Positions 21,001-32,616 of a DNA stretch of 64,000 nucleotides are shown here, piece by piece. Position 1 is the first letter of the stretch. Each line of letters starts with the position of its first letter. The position numbers were made by a program, and so were the translations under genes. The notes beneath the pieces were generated by a model that ran no database searches, was not told the origin of the DNA, and saw nothing but the letters and a program-made list of their open reading frames with translations. This stretch comes from Tetrapyrgos nigripes (Eukaryota > Basidiomycota > Agaricomycetes > Agaricales > Campanellaceae), in contig JAACJM010000056.1 of NCBI GenBank assembly GCA_013368315.1, forward strand, positions 186,001 through 250,000, in the 5' to 3' direction.

Positions 21001-22994
21001 CAGACGAAGTAGGATCTATTGCACCTTCTAAAGCCCCGTCAATAGCTCCTTCAGCCGCACCTTCTCGAGCAGGTACAACAACATCTAAACTTGGCTGGGG
21101 GATAGGAGGATGGAGTTCAGGTGGAGGTAAAGGACCCGCTTCAGACTTTGCCTCTGATTTCATGGCACCCTCTGCGATCCCCGATAATAGATCTGAAGCC
21201 GGATCTGCTGCTCCAAGGCTTGATACCACCAATCCCAATCCCAATGCTCCCGGTAAACCCACTTCTCCCAATACCCCTAATACACCAGGAGGTCACTCCC
21301 GAGCTCCGTCAAGAGCAGCTACAGCAGCAAGTGCAGCCCGGAAAGCATGGGGCACGTCTTCGGATTTTACTTCTGATTTCGTGGCGCCGAGTGCGATTGG
21401 TGGTGATGGTGAGAATGGGGATAACAAGTCAGAGGCACCGGATCCCGCACCTTCCAAGGCACCGTCTGTAGCACCTTCAGGACCCACTGGGGCTTGGGGT
21501 AAAACGAGATCAGAAGCAGCGTCGGTAGCTCCTTCACTTGGACCTGCGCTAGCTTTGGCTGAGGGGACGGAGAGGACAGAGGAGATTTGGGGACCGACGC
21601 CTTCGGGACCCACTGGGCCTTGGGGTAAAACGAGATCAGAAGCAGCGTCGGTAGCTCCTTCGCTTGGACCTGCGCTAGCCCTAGCCGAAGGACAGACGGA
21701 GAGGACTGCTTCCAAGGAACCGTCTGTAGCACCTTCGGGGCCTACTGAGGCTTGGGGTAAAGCGAGATCAGAAGCAGCGTCGGTAGCTCCTTCCCTTGGG
21801 CCTGCGCTAGCTTTAGCTGAGGGGACGGAGAGGACAGAGGAGATTTGGGGACCGACGCCTTCGGGACCCACTGGGCCTTGGGGTAAAACGAGATCAGAAG
21901 CAGCGTCGGTAGCTCCTTCGCTTGGACCTGCGCTAGCCTTAGCCGAAGGACAGACGGAGAGGACTGCTTCCAAGGAACCGTCTGTAGCGCCTTCGGGACC
22001 CACTGGGCCTTGGGGTAAAACAAGATCAGAAGCAGCGTCGGTAGCTCCTTCCCTTGGGCCTGCGCTAGCTTTGGCTGAGGGGACGGAGAGGACTGCTTCC
22101 AAGGAACCGTCTGTAGCACCTTCAGGACCCACTGGGGCTTGGGGTAAAACGAGATCAGAAGCAGCGTCGGTAGCTCCTTCCCTTGGGCCTGCGCTAGCTT
22201 TGGCTGAGGGTACGGAGAGGACAGAGGAGATTTGGGGTGCGACGCCTTCGGGTGAGGTGAAACCACAGCAACAGGAGGTTGAAGAGAAAGAGGCAGATGC
22301 GGCTCAAGGGACGGCAGGAGCAGAAGGAGAAGGGGGAAACGTGTCCCCAGCACAAGCGCAGGAACAGGATGAACCTCAGCCTCAGGAGGAAGAAGAAAAC
22401 CTCGACCCCTCGGATTCTTCTGAACCAGAAGATGGGCCTCATAAGAAACTTGCTGTGGGCAAGAAGCTCAATGAAGCGATTCAGTTGGCGAAGGAAATCA
22501 AGGAGGTTCAGAACAGGAATATGGAACCGAAAGAGAAGGAGAAGTTGTTGAGGAAGTTGAAGAGGCGAGGTGAAAGGAGGTATTGGGGAGGTGAGTGATT
22601 TTTTCAACGTGTTTTCTCTCCTTTCATGAAACTAATTGCAATGAATCGACAGATTACGATTCCAGTGTACACTCCTCTAGTCTTGACGTCTCCGCATTCA
22701 TTGCGCATAAAGCGGCAGAGGCTGTTGAAGAGAGGATGCTTCGTCTTCTTCACCCTTCAGCTAAGGATGATGGCGAACCGGTGAAAGTTTTGGAGGTGAC
22801 AACACCGAAAAAACCCAAGGGAGGTCCTGTAAAGAATGCTATTGGCAGGATGTTGGCTACGTGCGTTTATCTTTTTGTTTCTCTGTCTGTCATTCGTTTG
22901 CTTACCCTCACTTCCTTCTAGGCGAAACATGAAGAGCACTGATGATCCCAATAACGGAAGGGTCATAAATATTGTGCTACCTCACAAATCATAG
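18057..22994 (+). CDS. 1604-residue repeat-rich protein with membrane N-terminus and possible Smr-like C-terminus
   Basis: Three exons (18057-22590, 22653-22860, 22922-22994). I chose the ATG at 18057 because it sits in a perfect GCCGCCACCATGG context; an in-frame ATG at 17979 would add 26 residues. Residues 1-110 are hydrophobic with about three or four helices (for example SLLRFLIVLVWTGLGMVLA). A long disordered part follows, rich in Pro, Ser, Thr, Glu and Lys: five KATTP units (about 438-463), a charged coiled coil of EKAEREAK repeats (about 654-726), Ala/Ser/Pro/Lys repeats of the form APSVAASVAPSK (about 800-1000), and six copies of a 42-44-residue unit (1141-1398). The last 95 residues (LDVSAFIAHKAAEAVEERML, then KVLEVTTPKKPKGGPVKNAIGRML) look like a diverged Smr domain. 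Function unknown. Confidence 0.72.
19368..19446 (+). repeat. Five 15-bp repeats coding KATTP
   Basis: ACACCTAAAGCTACR is repeated nearly perfectly in frame. Confidence 0.85.
20018..20240 (+). repeat. Nine or so 24-bp repeats coding EKAEREAK
   Basis: The unit GAGAAGGCAGAGAGAGAGGC plus GAAG repeats in frame. Later copies change to EERAEREA. The product should be a highly charged helix. Confidence 0.85.
21480..22250 (+). repeat. Six long coding repeats in a higher-order pattern
   Basis: Copies begin near 21480, 21606, 21738, 21864, 21996 and 22123. Each codes the core WGKTRSEAASVAPSLGPALA followed by one of two linkers (TEEIWGPTPS or QTERTASKEPSVAPS). Spacing alternates between about 126 and 132 bases, giving a 258-base super-repeat. 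Confidence 0.85.
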
Positions 22995-23558
22995 TCCTTC
23001 CCGCAAGTTCTCCTTCGGGGACCTGTTCTATCCTTTCCCAATGTCCGTTACTCCCTGCCAGTGCTATCTGCGTTTTGCTTTCCTGGTTTTCCGGACTGAT
23101 GAATGACTAATGATCTTGCTGGACGATGGTTATAGTCATGAATGAGCCTACGGTACATGATGCTTTCCTATATATGTTTTGCTTGCTTACAACGTTACGA
23201 TACCTCTTTTTCACAACTGTTTGTCTTTTTTTTTTCGACTGTCGTCCCTGAATTTCTTCATTTGTATCTCATTCTGTTTTGGATTTTGTGATGTCTGTAT
23301 TGTTGACACCTTTTGATTATAGCAGCGCTATAGATGTTATGTTCTTCTCAGCTGCTACTTACGCTTTCGACGATTCTTGCTACGATTTTTCTGTCAATGT
23401 AATCCCGACGTTTTACTTATCCCTTCTATCTATTCCATGCATGATTCGGGCGTGATGCAAAGCGTACTAGTGGAAGTGTACTATTACATTTCTACAGTGT
23501 ATGGTTGAATGAGATCTGACTAGTTTCTACGCTATCTTTTCATGTGCACATATATCAA
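22995..23558. other. Gene-free region between two convergent genes
   Basis: AT-rich 3' flanking sequence with T-runs (for example near 23228). No gene was recognised. Confidence 0.5.
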
Positions 23559-24629
23559 TTATGAATCACTCTCTCCTTGGTTGCTGCTTTGACCCTTCTC
23601 TGTCCTGTGGACATGCTTCAGAATGTCGTCTACTTTGCTGCTGCTTTTACCCTTCTCTGGCCGAGGCATACTTCAAAAAGTCGTCTCCTTTGCTGCTGCT
23701 TTTACCCTTCTCGGCCTGACGATGGATCTGCTCTGCACGCTTCAAAAAGTCGGCTCCTTTACCCTTCTCAGCCCGACGGATCATCTGCTCTGCATGGTTC
23801 AAAAAATCGTCAACGATATTGGGAGGCATTCCGATAGTTGCGGTGAAGAAAGGCTTGGGTAAGCTGGTAATAGACTGCACAATGAGAACACTTTTCTTTC
23901 GAAGTTTCTGCTTGTACTGCGGATAATTGGCTTCGGGCTTGATTTGCTGAAGCTCGTTCAACAGCTTCTGAATGGGAATTGGAAAGTGATTGTGACCCAT
24001 GTTGCTAGGATGATATCCGTGTGAGCCAGAAGGAAAAACTTTCTTTTACCCGGCATTGCGTTCGCCTTGAGGCTGCTTGTTCTGTTGACCAGTCGGAGTG
24101 GTTCCAGTGGCATGCCTACAAGAAAAATCCATCATCTGCCTGAAGGATCGATGAATGAGAATGAATTCACTGAAATTGATCGGAGTTAAGGGCTTGACTG
24201 AAAGTTCGTGCTCTGATTGGTCCGGATGAAAACGCAAAAGCCAGAAAGACTACTCACTCTAAAGCCCCGTTCTGACCGAAAATATGACTGCATGTCGTTC
24301 GATGGCAAGGGCGTCGATGAGTCGGGGCAGCTCATGGTTCACTGCGAAAGATCACTCACTGGAGGACGCCCAGAGGTCCGAACATTTGGTCTAATATTTG
24401 ACTGTGAAAACTTCAGTCTAAGGTAGTAGTAATAAAAGGTTGATCAAGATATAACATACTTCGGGTCGACGTTGGCACCACCAGGGCCACGACCAGGGCT
24501 AAGAGTTACATGTCAGCACAGAGAAAGTCTCTAAAATACGACCGAAAAGTCTGAGAGTACTCACTTAGAGTAGACGTTGGGCTTCTGTGTGGGGCGACGA
24601 TGATGGTTTTGATCTTGCTTGCCAGACAT
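23559..24629 (-). CDS. Small repeat protein, unknown function, last repeat out of frame
   Basis: Four exons read MSGKQDQNHHRRPTQKPNVYSN, PGRGPGGANVDPK, HATGTTPTGQQNKQPQGERNAG and then MGHNHFPIPIQKLLNELQQI onward, about 170 residues. After a helical middle part the C-terminus has degenerate repeats of the type DDFLKxAEQxxRxAEKGKSSSKG. The frame closes at a TAA at 23647. One base over, the repeats continue (EKGKSSSKVDDILKHVHRTEKG) to a TAA at 23559, so I give the full span, but the open coding part is 23647-24629. The start at 24629 is supported by TATAAATA upstream. No family recognised; probably intracellular, with a hydrophilic N-terminus. Confidence 0.65.
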
Positions 24630-25432
24630 CTTGATCGCGGTAGCGTTGTCACGAAGTGCCCACTGATTGCACGGTCCAGTGAGAGAGAAGAAGACGTGTA
24701 GGAATGAAACCACTCTGCCCTAGCCTGGTATTTATACCGTTCGGGAAAGACCAGACAAAAAAGGAGAACAAAAGAGGCATCAGGCTCAGGACACTAAGCA
24801 CATGCTGAAGAGAAAACCATTAGCGAGCATACTCGGGGAGGACACTCCTTGGTCAAGCTCAAAGGGACCGAATTGCCCAAGAGTCGTTGTGTTGTTCAAT
24901 GACAAAGACGAATCAGGATGAAAGAGAAAAGAAAGAGAAATTACGTGGATGTACAGTGGACCTTCGTGGAAAGGCTCAGTATTCGTTGCGAAAAACGAGC
25001 GATATGAGAGTGGCAACAGAGCGTTGGCTCTAAAAAGAGGTACGTGTGTATACAGCATGGTACCGGCCGGGAATTATAGCCTAAGCCTTCGTCTGCAAGC
25101 TTCCCTCTCGCCGCTCGCGCACGTGGAGGGGTCGGCTTGTAAGCTTCCAATGAGCTTCTACTATTCTCTGCGTACTTGTTGTTTCTCACGGACAGACCTT
25201 TTCTTCTCTAGATCTAGAACTACGTATACTACTCGGTTGTAATCGCTACCATACGCTACCGCGCTAAGTAAAGCAGATTCAAAAAAAAAAAAAAAAAACA
25301 ATTACATAATTGGCTAGGGAAGGTTTTTACAAACGAAGATGGTCCAAGCTTAGTCCCAGTTTTACTAAAGTCATGTCCGTTGCATGTCCGTACCCAAAAA
25401 AGGTCCATTCTAAACCTCTGGCCAGTAGACCC
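24630..25432. other. Gene-free region with promoter of the small repeat protein
   Basis: Contains the TATA element at 24729-24736 and an A18 run ending near 25298. The left edge of the local duplication begins about 25345. No gene was recognised. Confidence 0.5.
24729..24736 (-). promoter_or_regulatory. TATA box of the small repeat protein gene
   Basis: TATAAATA on the minus strand, about 100 bases before the ATG at 24629. Confidence 0.5.
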
Positions 25433-27752
25433 TTACGCATATGCAGGAGGCGGTAATCTTCCCGACCCCGCGTTCTCTGCCATAAGAAAGTCAATTTTTG
25501 CTTGTAATCCCTCCATCCTCTCAGCCAGTGCCAGTAACATTCTGTCCATCTGGTCGTTATATTGACCCTGCAATAAAGGCGCGTCACGACTTCTTCTCCC
25601 ACTGCTCGACTCTGCAAAGTAGGCATCATAGGGACCGGATGCATTTCGATGCTGTTGATTGGATTGCGCATTTTCCGATTCTTGGAAGCGAGAGAACACA
25701 TTGGCCGAAGGTTCAGTGGGGACGTCAGGGAGAGTCTTTTTCGACCCCACTGGCATTGCCGATTTCTTGCCAAATTTCAGTGACGAGAGTCGACTCCCTG
25801 CCTCTGGGATCAAGGAATCGTTCATACGAGGATCAACGGACAACGATCTGGAGACTATTGTGGCCCTGTTTGTGTCAAGGTCTTCGAGACCGCTGAAATT
25901 GCTGGTAACATCGGAATCTTTTGTAGAATTCGAGTCCTTGCCAAGGCCGTAGATTGGTGATCCGGATGCCGTCGTGACTTGTGAGACTCGTCCGGATAGA
26001 TCTATCTCTTCCATAAAGTTCATCAGCACATTGGCCTGATGTGAGGACGTTGCTAAACCAAAAAGATGAACGCACCATCATCATCACTAGGATTGAACGG
26101 GTCAATCTTCTCCAGTCTCTTTTCCCTCTTCACCCGCCTTCTCAAGAGCAGGAAACCGAGAAAAAATAACACTATTAAGAGTATACCGCCCAGAACACCA
26201 CCTAGAATCACTCCTAAAAGTCCTTTCCTATTTCTTGAGCCCGACTCCGTAGAAGATGATGCCGTGGTAGCTGAAGTATTGCTGGCAGTACTAGTGAAAA
26301 CCGTCGAAACACTGATGTATCATCAGACTACATCGTAGCGTGGAGATACTCAGTTACTCACCTTGAAGGCTGCGATGACGCTGCTGGTACTTCACTACTA
26401 AGAGTAGATGCCGAGGATGATGTTAAACTCGGAGTTTGTGGGGTGTTGCTGCAACTAGACGGTGTAGTAGATGATGGTCGTGGTGTAGTGGTGGTCGTGA
26501 CCGGTGCCCTTGTTTGAGTACGTTGCGCAGCCTGAGTGGTTGAAGGCGTCGACTGGGGTGTCGTACTCGGAGTATTCGATGTAGAAACGGTACTTGAAGG
26601 TTCGGGATTTAAAAGGCACTGCTGGGATGAGGCTGTATGTAGTAAGACCGATAATACATCAACAGTTGCAGAGGGTTGAAGATGCAGCTCCTCCTACCCT
26701 CTGCGATAAGAAACTTTTGCGTAGCGTCATTGCCATCATCGTCTTCTACATGGACCTGAAGAATCTGAAAACCTGTTGTCCATTAGTACAAAAAAGGCCA
26801 TTCCAGCTAGATTCCCTCACCGTCTGGAATAGCAATTGTGAATTCAGGGTCTTGCGAGAGCTGATTTTGCTGGAACTGGTCGGGTTTAAACCTGGAAAAA
26901 GGCTATCTGTGGAAGAACACTAAACACTAAACGTGGGACGTTTTTCTCTTATACATCGACAAGCGCAAGTCGCTTAAGTTGAGCTTTGAGCTTGTATCAA
27001 GACATTACGGAGAGTACCCACCTGAATCTGAAGACGATAAGGAGCTTTACAGGTAGCATTTTTCAGTTCAGCAGACAGCAGTTATCCGCAGACAGCTCAC
27101 ACAATCCACCCGACCAACGAAGTGTGAAGCTCGTCCCGGGACAAATGTTTATATCGCTACGAATACGAACCGTCCATAGTTAGGTAATAAACAAAACATA
27201 GAAGCGCACTCACTGATTTGTGATTACGAGATCATGATCGGCGGAGTAAACGCTTTGAGAAAACAAGATACAGGAAGTGAAAAGAAGAGAGCAACAATTG
27301 GACAACAGATAAAAGACAGTGGTGTGCCTCATCGTGGCTGCTGCAGCAATGCAGTCGGAAAGCACTACTGTGGAATTAATACCCTGTATATATGTTCGCA
27401 GTGTCAATAAGGATTCAGTAATGTTGGCAGGTGAGGCTTACGCTCAGCTATGATTCTGTCGCCTGTGCTTGCATGATGGAAAGTTGAAACCTTATCACAG
27501 CATCCGAAATCGTGTATTCCTTCAAATCGGGCATCTCTGAAAGAGATACGGGACTTGCTCCCAGTCACAATTTTGGAAACTCGCGAGCAGAATAATCGAG
27601 GCATGGCTGGAAAGTACATAGTAAAAGTCAGTCAAGGCATGTTCTGAGTGAAGCCCATAGTAAAAACCATTCAAAGCGGTCGCCAATAATTTTCAATCTA
27701 AAAATCGATTCCAGACTAGCATCACAGAAACGACCGGATCCAGCAACTAGGA
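25345..27752. repeat. Segmental duplication, copy A
   Basis: This block, covering gene A and about 400 bases of its upstream sequence, matches 30135-32616 through coding and non-coding parts, with scattered substitutions and small indels. The upstream edge is near the shared CGGATCCARCAACTAGGA string. Confidence 0.75.
25433..27332 (-). CDS. Ser/Thr-rich single-pass membrane protein with C-terminal PPPAY, paralogue A
   Basis: From the ATG at 27332: a signal peptide (MRHTTVFYLLSNCCSLLFTS), an ectodomain in small exons (TVRIRSDINICPGTSFTLRW; DPEFTIAIPD; VHVEDDDGNDATQKFLIAE), then a Ser/Thr/Pro stalk likely to be O-glycosylated. A membrane helix follows (GLLGVILGGVLGGILLIVLF) with a basic stop-transfer (LLRRRVKREKR). 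The cytoplasmic part, about 215 residues, holds VDPRMNDSLIPEAGSRLSSL, a heptad-like QMDRMLLALAERMEGLQAKI and the end GRLPPPAYA. Introns within the ectodomain near 26940-27050 are not fully resolved. The shape is that of a fungal cell-surface sensor; function is inference. The PPxY end could bind WW domains of Rsp5/Nedd4-type ubiquitin ligases. It is nearly identical in layout to the gene at 30213-32121. Confidence 0.75.
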
Positions 27753-28682
27753 TACAAGGGACAAGGAGTGAAAAGCGCTAGGATGAGCGGGAGCATAGCT
27801 TTTAGGAGGATATATATGTTGATGAAAAGTGTTGATGAAACAGATGTATGAGCTCGCATCCTAAGCCTCAGCAAGGTCCTTTCCCGTCGCAGCACCGACG
27901 CTCCCGATGCGTTGAACCCAGGGTTGTCAAAAATGTTCCTCATACTCACATCCTGGATTCTCTAAAGCTTATGATAAGCTTATGGTAACCTATATTTGAT
28001 CTTGTAGATCACGTAGCACTTAGTTATAAATCTGACCTCCAGTAAGAACCAGTGACCAGTATCTTGTCAAAACACTGATGAAAATAGTAACATACCTGTA
28101 GGGAAAAAAGATCAGAATTTATCGCCAGATTCTTCTGCTTAACTTCACGAAAAGCAATCATAATGCTGATTCTTTGGTGATCGTCCAAGACCGTGGAGGA
28201 ATAGCGGGCAGCTGATCCAGCAAGGTTACTAGTAGCCTGGACGATATCTGCCAGGACATTGCGATACCATCAGAGAAGAGCCTCAACTTTGTCCTTTCTT
28301 GTAATACGATTCGGATACCTCGACGTATGGGAACCAGTCACTTAAGTGCAACGACAGAAATAAGCTGAGCAGAGTTCGATTGGGATCATTAGAAAATACA
28401 TGCGAAAAGCCGGAGGGTTTTGAAGAACTTTTGAGAGAAGGTTCGTCGACGTTTGGCGTCAAGTCAGGCCGGGTCTTTCCGACTTGATCCTCCACCACTT
28501 CAATGTTCGTTACATTCCTAGACCGACGGATACTAGAAGACTGAAATCAGCATTCCACACTACGTCAAATGCTGGGCGCTGACCGCTGAGCAAGGATAGT
28601 TAAGGTATAAAAAAAGTAGGTCTCTGGAGAAAGTTCTTAACATGATCTGAACGACTTCAGTCACTGGATTGCGACAATCACT
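27333..28682. other. Upstream region of paralogue A
   Basis: No gene. The part 28020-28500 is a diverged copy of 35370-35740 upstream of paralogue C; shared strings include GACGTATGGGAACCAGTCA and CAACGACAGAAATAAGCTGA. Confidence 0.6.
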
Positions 28683-29757
28683 ATGCTGAGTGCTCAAGCA
28701 GTCAACTACGTCCGCATTGGCAAGTCAGGCCTTAAAGTCTCTGCGCCCATCTTGCATGTTCTCGTTGGCTCATATCTCAGTGTCTTCGTGCTCATCAAAG
28801 TTACTGTACAGACAGGTCGGTGCAATGAATATGGGTTCGCCAAAATAACTTGTGAGTATCTGGTTTCCTAACAACCTTCCGAGGACTAAAGGTTCTGCAG
28901 GACTGGGTTTTACTCTAACGGCGAGTCCGAGATCGGCAAGTTATCAAGAAGGTGAGAACAGAACACTCTTTGACGTTCTGGCTGTTATTAACGTTCAAAA
29001 TAACCACAGTACCAAATACCTCGTTAATTCTGGCCAAATGTCACCACCTCGTCCACAAAGACGTTGGCTTTACCGCTTCGAACACTCCTGAGTTGAGCAA
29101 CACCCACGACTACGTCAACTAATTTGGTCTTTCGCGAGCAGCTATCTTCAACGCTGTCGAGGCTTCACTCAAGATCCTGGACACACCCTACATCGATCCT
29201 TCAAATCCACCGTTTTTGATCTGAGCGTTGAACCGGAGGAAACGATGAAAGCCTTGTATAACCTGGTGCAAAGCGGGAAAGTGAGATACATCGGCACGAG
29301 TTCGATGAGATGCTAGCAGTTTGCGTTGTTAAACTGGGTCGCGGAGAGGAGTTCTTGGATGAAGTTTGTCAGTATGCAATACGAGTATTCGTTGCTGTAT
29401 AGAGAGGAGGTGAGTTCCTTACTCGATGCCCTTCGTCACTGCCGATACCCTTCAGGAACGTGAAATGAACGAACGCCTTAGTACTACTGCAACTACCACA
29501 GTATCAGTCTCATCCCCTGGGCACCCAATGCAGGCGGTCGTCTTACACGTCCGCTTGAAGAAACGTGCTCGGCAAAACGCGCTACCGACGCCGACAAGAA
29601 AAACATGGCTCAGATCGCGTCTGCTTGAGTCAATGTCAAAGTCATCAGTCCAACTATGGGGTTGTCGAACGAGAAGATAGTAGAGGAGGCTGTTGGGATT
29701 AATGGACTCGAGTTGACGGAAGATGAGATGAAGTATTTGGATGAACCGTGAGTGCAT
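28683..29757 (+). pseudogene. Aldo-keto reductase, decayed copy
   Basis: Pieces of an aryl-alcohol-dehydrogenase-type aldo-keto reductase lie in order: VNYVRIGKSGLKVSAPIL (28700), LSRAAIFNAVEASLKILDTPYID (29130), LQIHRFD, EETMKALYNLVQSGKVRYIG with TSSMRC (29240), [27 protein letters not shown] (29375-29407), GLIPWAP-like sequence near 29515 and ISPTMGLSNEKIVEEAVGI near 29645 to the end. A TAG replaces an expected Trp after SSMRC (about 29313). An extra base near 29199 shifts the frame, and the region with the conserved Asp-Tyr-Lys part of the active site is not readable. It sits between membrane-protein paralogues A and B. Confidence 0.75.
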
Positions 29758-30212
29758 CTGGTGTTCCTTATCGATATGACGGCAATACGACGGGTCTTGG
29801 CCCTTGGGTAAATAGGCGCGCCTCTTCTGGGATACTTAGTCGTGACAGCCTGCTCACATTAGATGATTTAGAAGGCTTTCCGAGGAAAGTCTGGGGGCGA
29901 ATCGCATCCTCTTGCTAGCACCGAAACTGCGAGTGAATGCTGTAGAAACTTGGCACTGGTTCATTATATACTCGACGAAAGCTTTACGGAGAACTTGCGG
30001 AGGTGCTTGGTGCCAAGTCTGCCGGATTAGTGTGGCCATTTGAGAATAACTTCAATAAGGCTCGTCCTATAAACGTAGCTACTATAATGCGGATTTTAGT
30101 CGATCTATGGAATGTTTATACAAATGAAAGTAGTCAGAGCTTAGTTCCACTGTAAAAGTCATGTTCGTACCCAAAAAAGAAAGTCCTTTCTAAACCTCTG
30201 GTCAGTAGACCC
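29758..30212. other. Gene-free region before paralogue B
   Basis: No gene recognised. The left edge of duplication copy B is near 30135. Confidence 0.45.
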
Positions 30213-32616
30213 TTACGCATATGCAGGAGGCGGTAATCTTCCCGCCCCCGCGTTCTCCGCCATAAGAAAGTCAATTTTTGCGTGTAATCCCTCCAACTTC
30301 TCTGCCAGTAAGATTCTGTCCATCTGATCGTTACATTGGCCCTGTGATAAAGGCACGTCACGAATTCTTCTCCCACCGCTCGACTCTGCAGCGTAGGCGC
30401 CATAGGAGCTGGATACATTTCGATGCTGTTGGTTGGATGGGGCATCTTCCGATTCTTGAAAGTGATAAAACACATTGGTCGAAGGTTCATTGCGGACGGC
30501 AGGGAGAGTCTTTTCCCGCCCCAGTGGCAGGTGTCCTGGCATTACCGATTTCTTGCCAAATTCCAGTGACGAGAGTCGACTCCCTGCCTCTTGGATCAAG
30601 GAATCATTCATACGAGGATCAACGGACAATGATCTGGAGACTATTGTGGCCCTGTTTGTGTCAAGATCGACGCCGAGACCACTGAAATTGCTGGTAACGT
30701 CGAAATCTTTTGTAGAATTTGAGTCCTTGACAACGCCGTAGACTGGTAATCCGGGTGGCGCTGGGACTTGAGAGATTCGTCGGGAAAGATCTCTTTCTTC
30801 TATCAAGTTCATCAGCACATTGCCCTGATGTGAGGACGTTGCTACATCAAAAAGACGAACGCACCATCATCATTACCAGGATTGAACGGGTCAATCTGGT
30901 TCAATCTCTTTTCCCTCTTCATCCGCCTTCTCAAGAACAGGAAACCGAGAAAACATGACACTGTTAAGAGTATACCGCCCAGAACACCACCCATAATCGC
31001 TCCTAAAAGTTCTTTCCTACGTCTTGAGCCCGACTCCGTAGAAGGTGATGCCGTGGTAGTTGAAGTATTGCTGGCAGTACTAGTGGGAACCGTCGAAGCA
31101 CTGAAGTATCATCAGACTACATCGTAGCGTGGAAATACTCAGCTACTTACCTTGAAAGTTGCGATGACACTGCTGATGCTTCACTACTAGTAAGAGTAGA
31201 TGCCGAGGATGATGTCAAACTCGGAGTTTGTGGGGTGTTGCTGCTACTAGACGGTGTAGTAGACGATAGTGGTGGTGTAGTGGTGGTCGTGACCGGTGTA
31301 TTTGGTTGAGTGCGTTGCGCAGTGGTTGAAGACGTCGACTGGGGTGTTGTACTCGGAGTATTCGTTGTAGAAACGATACTTGCATGTTCATTATTGCACT
31401 GCTGGGATGAAGCTGTATGTAGTAAGATCGATACTACATCAACAGTTGCACTGGAGGGTTGAAGATGTAGCTTCTCCTACCATCTGCGATATGAAACCTT
31501 TGCTGAGCGTCATTACCATTATTGTCTTGTACATCGACCTGAAGATTCCGAGAACCTGTTGTCCCTCGTCATTGGTACAACAAAAGCCATTCCAGCTAAA
31601 TGCCCTCACCATCATCTGGAATATCAATTGTGAATTCAGTGTCTTGCGGGGCCTGTATTTGTGGTAACGAGTCGGTATTAAACCTGGAAAAAAGCTATTT
31701 GTGGAAGAACACTAAACGTGGGACGTTTTTCTCTTACTACATCGACAAGTCAAGTTGCTTAAACTGAGCTTTGACTTGTATCAAGATATTACGGAGAGTA
31801 CCCACCTGAAGAACCAGAAAATAAGGAGCTTCACAGGTAGCGTTTTTCAGTCCAGCAGACAGCAGTTATCCGTAGACGACTCACACAATCCACCCGACCA
31901 ACGAAGTGTGAAGTTTGTCCCGGGACAAATATCTGTATCGCTACGAATACGAACCGTCCACAGTCAGATAATAAACAAAACATACGGATATGAAGCACTT
32001 ACGGATTTACGATCTCAAGATCACGGTTGAAGGAGTAAACGCTTTGAGAAAATAAGATGCAGGAGGTGAAAAGAAGAGAGCAACAATTGGACAACAGATA
32101 AAAGACAGTGGTGCGCCTCATTATGGTTGCTGCGGCAATGCAGTCGCAAAAGGGTAATGTTACGAGTCGGAAAGCACCACTGTATTATACCCTGTATCTT
32201 CGCAGTATCAATAAGGATTCGGAAAAGCTGGCAGGTGAGGCTTACGCTCAGCTACGATTCTGTCACCTGTGCTTGCATGATGGAGGTCTTAACACAGCAT
32301 CAACCGCGTATTCATTCAAGTCGGGCATCTCTGAAAGAGACTGGTTGCTGATCGTATATTTTGAGCGTATATGACCGCAGCGGGGTGTGCATCTTCAGCA
32401 AAGCGAAGATACGAGATTTACTCTCAGTCACAAATTCTGAAACTCGCGAGCAGAATAATTGAGGCATGGATGGAAAGTACACAGTAAAAGTCAGTCAAGG
32501 CATATTCTGAGTGAAGCCCATAGTAAAAACCATTCAAAGCGGTCGCCAATCATGTAAACCTTAAAAGCTGATTCCAGATTAGCATCATAGAAAGGATCGG
32601 ATCCAACAACTAGGAC
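30135..32616. repeat. Segmental duplication, copy B
   Basis: Matches 25345-27752. Relative to copy A it has an extra stretch of about 100 bases in the region upstream of the gene. Confidence 0.75.
30213..32121 (-). CDS. Ser/Thr-rich single-pass membrane protein with C-terminal PPPAY, paralogue B
   Basis: Same architecture as paralogue A. Signal peptide MRRTTVFYLLSNCCSLLFTS, ectodomain exons TVRIRSDTDICPGTNFTLRW, FNTDSLPQIQAPQDTEFTID and VDVQDNNGNDAQQRFHIAD, a Ser/Thr stalk rich in TTTTTPPLSSTTPSSSS-like sequence, helix ELLGAIMGGVLGGILLTVSC followed by LRRRMKREKR, and a cytoplasmic tail ending GRLPPPAYA. The coiled-coil-like segment before the end is slightly shorter than in A. Its upstream region is cut short by the 3' end of gene C, so it may lack part of the promoter that A and C share. 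No frame break was found. Confidence 0.75.

Noticed and set aside
19604..22132. Long minus-strand open frames of 200-300 residues
   Set aside because: They are shadows of the low-complexity plus-strand coding repeats (Ser/Ala/Phe strings) and show no own start, splice or family signal.
21480..22250. Regularly spaced repeats resembling a CRISPR array
   Set aside because: The units are 126-132 bases, lie in frame in a long coding sequence and belong to a eukaryotic genome; they are protein repeats.
25281..25298. A18 run as a retrotransposon poly-A tail
   Set aside because: No element body or target-site duplication is visible next to it; a simple homopolymer is enough.
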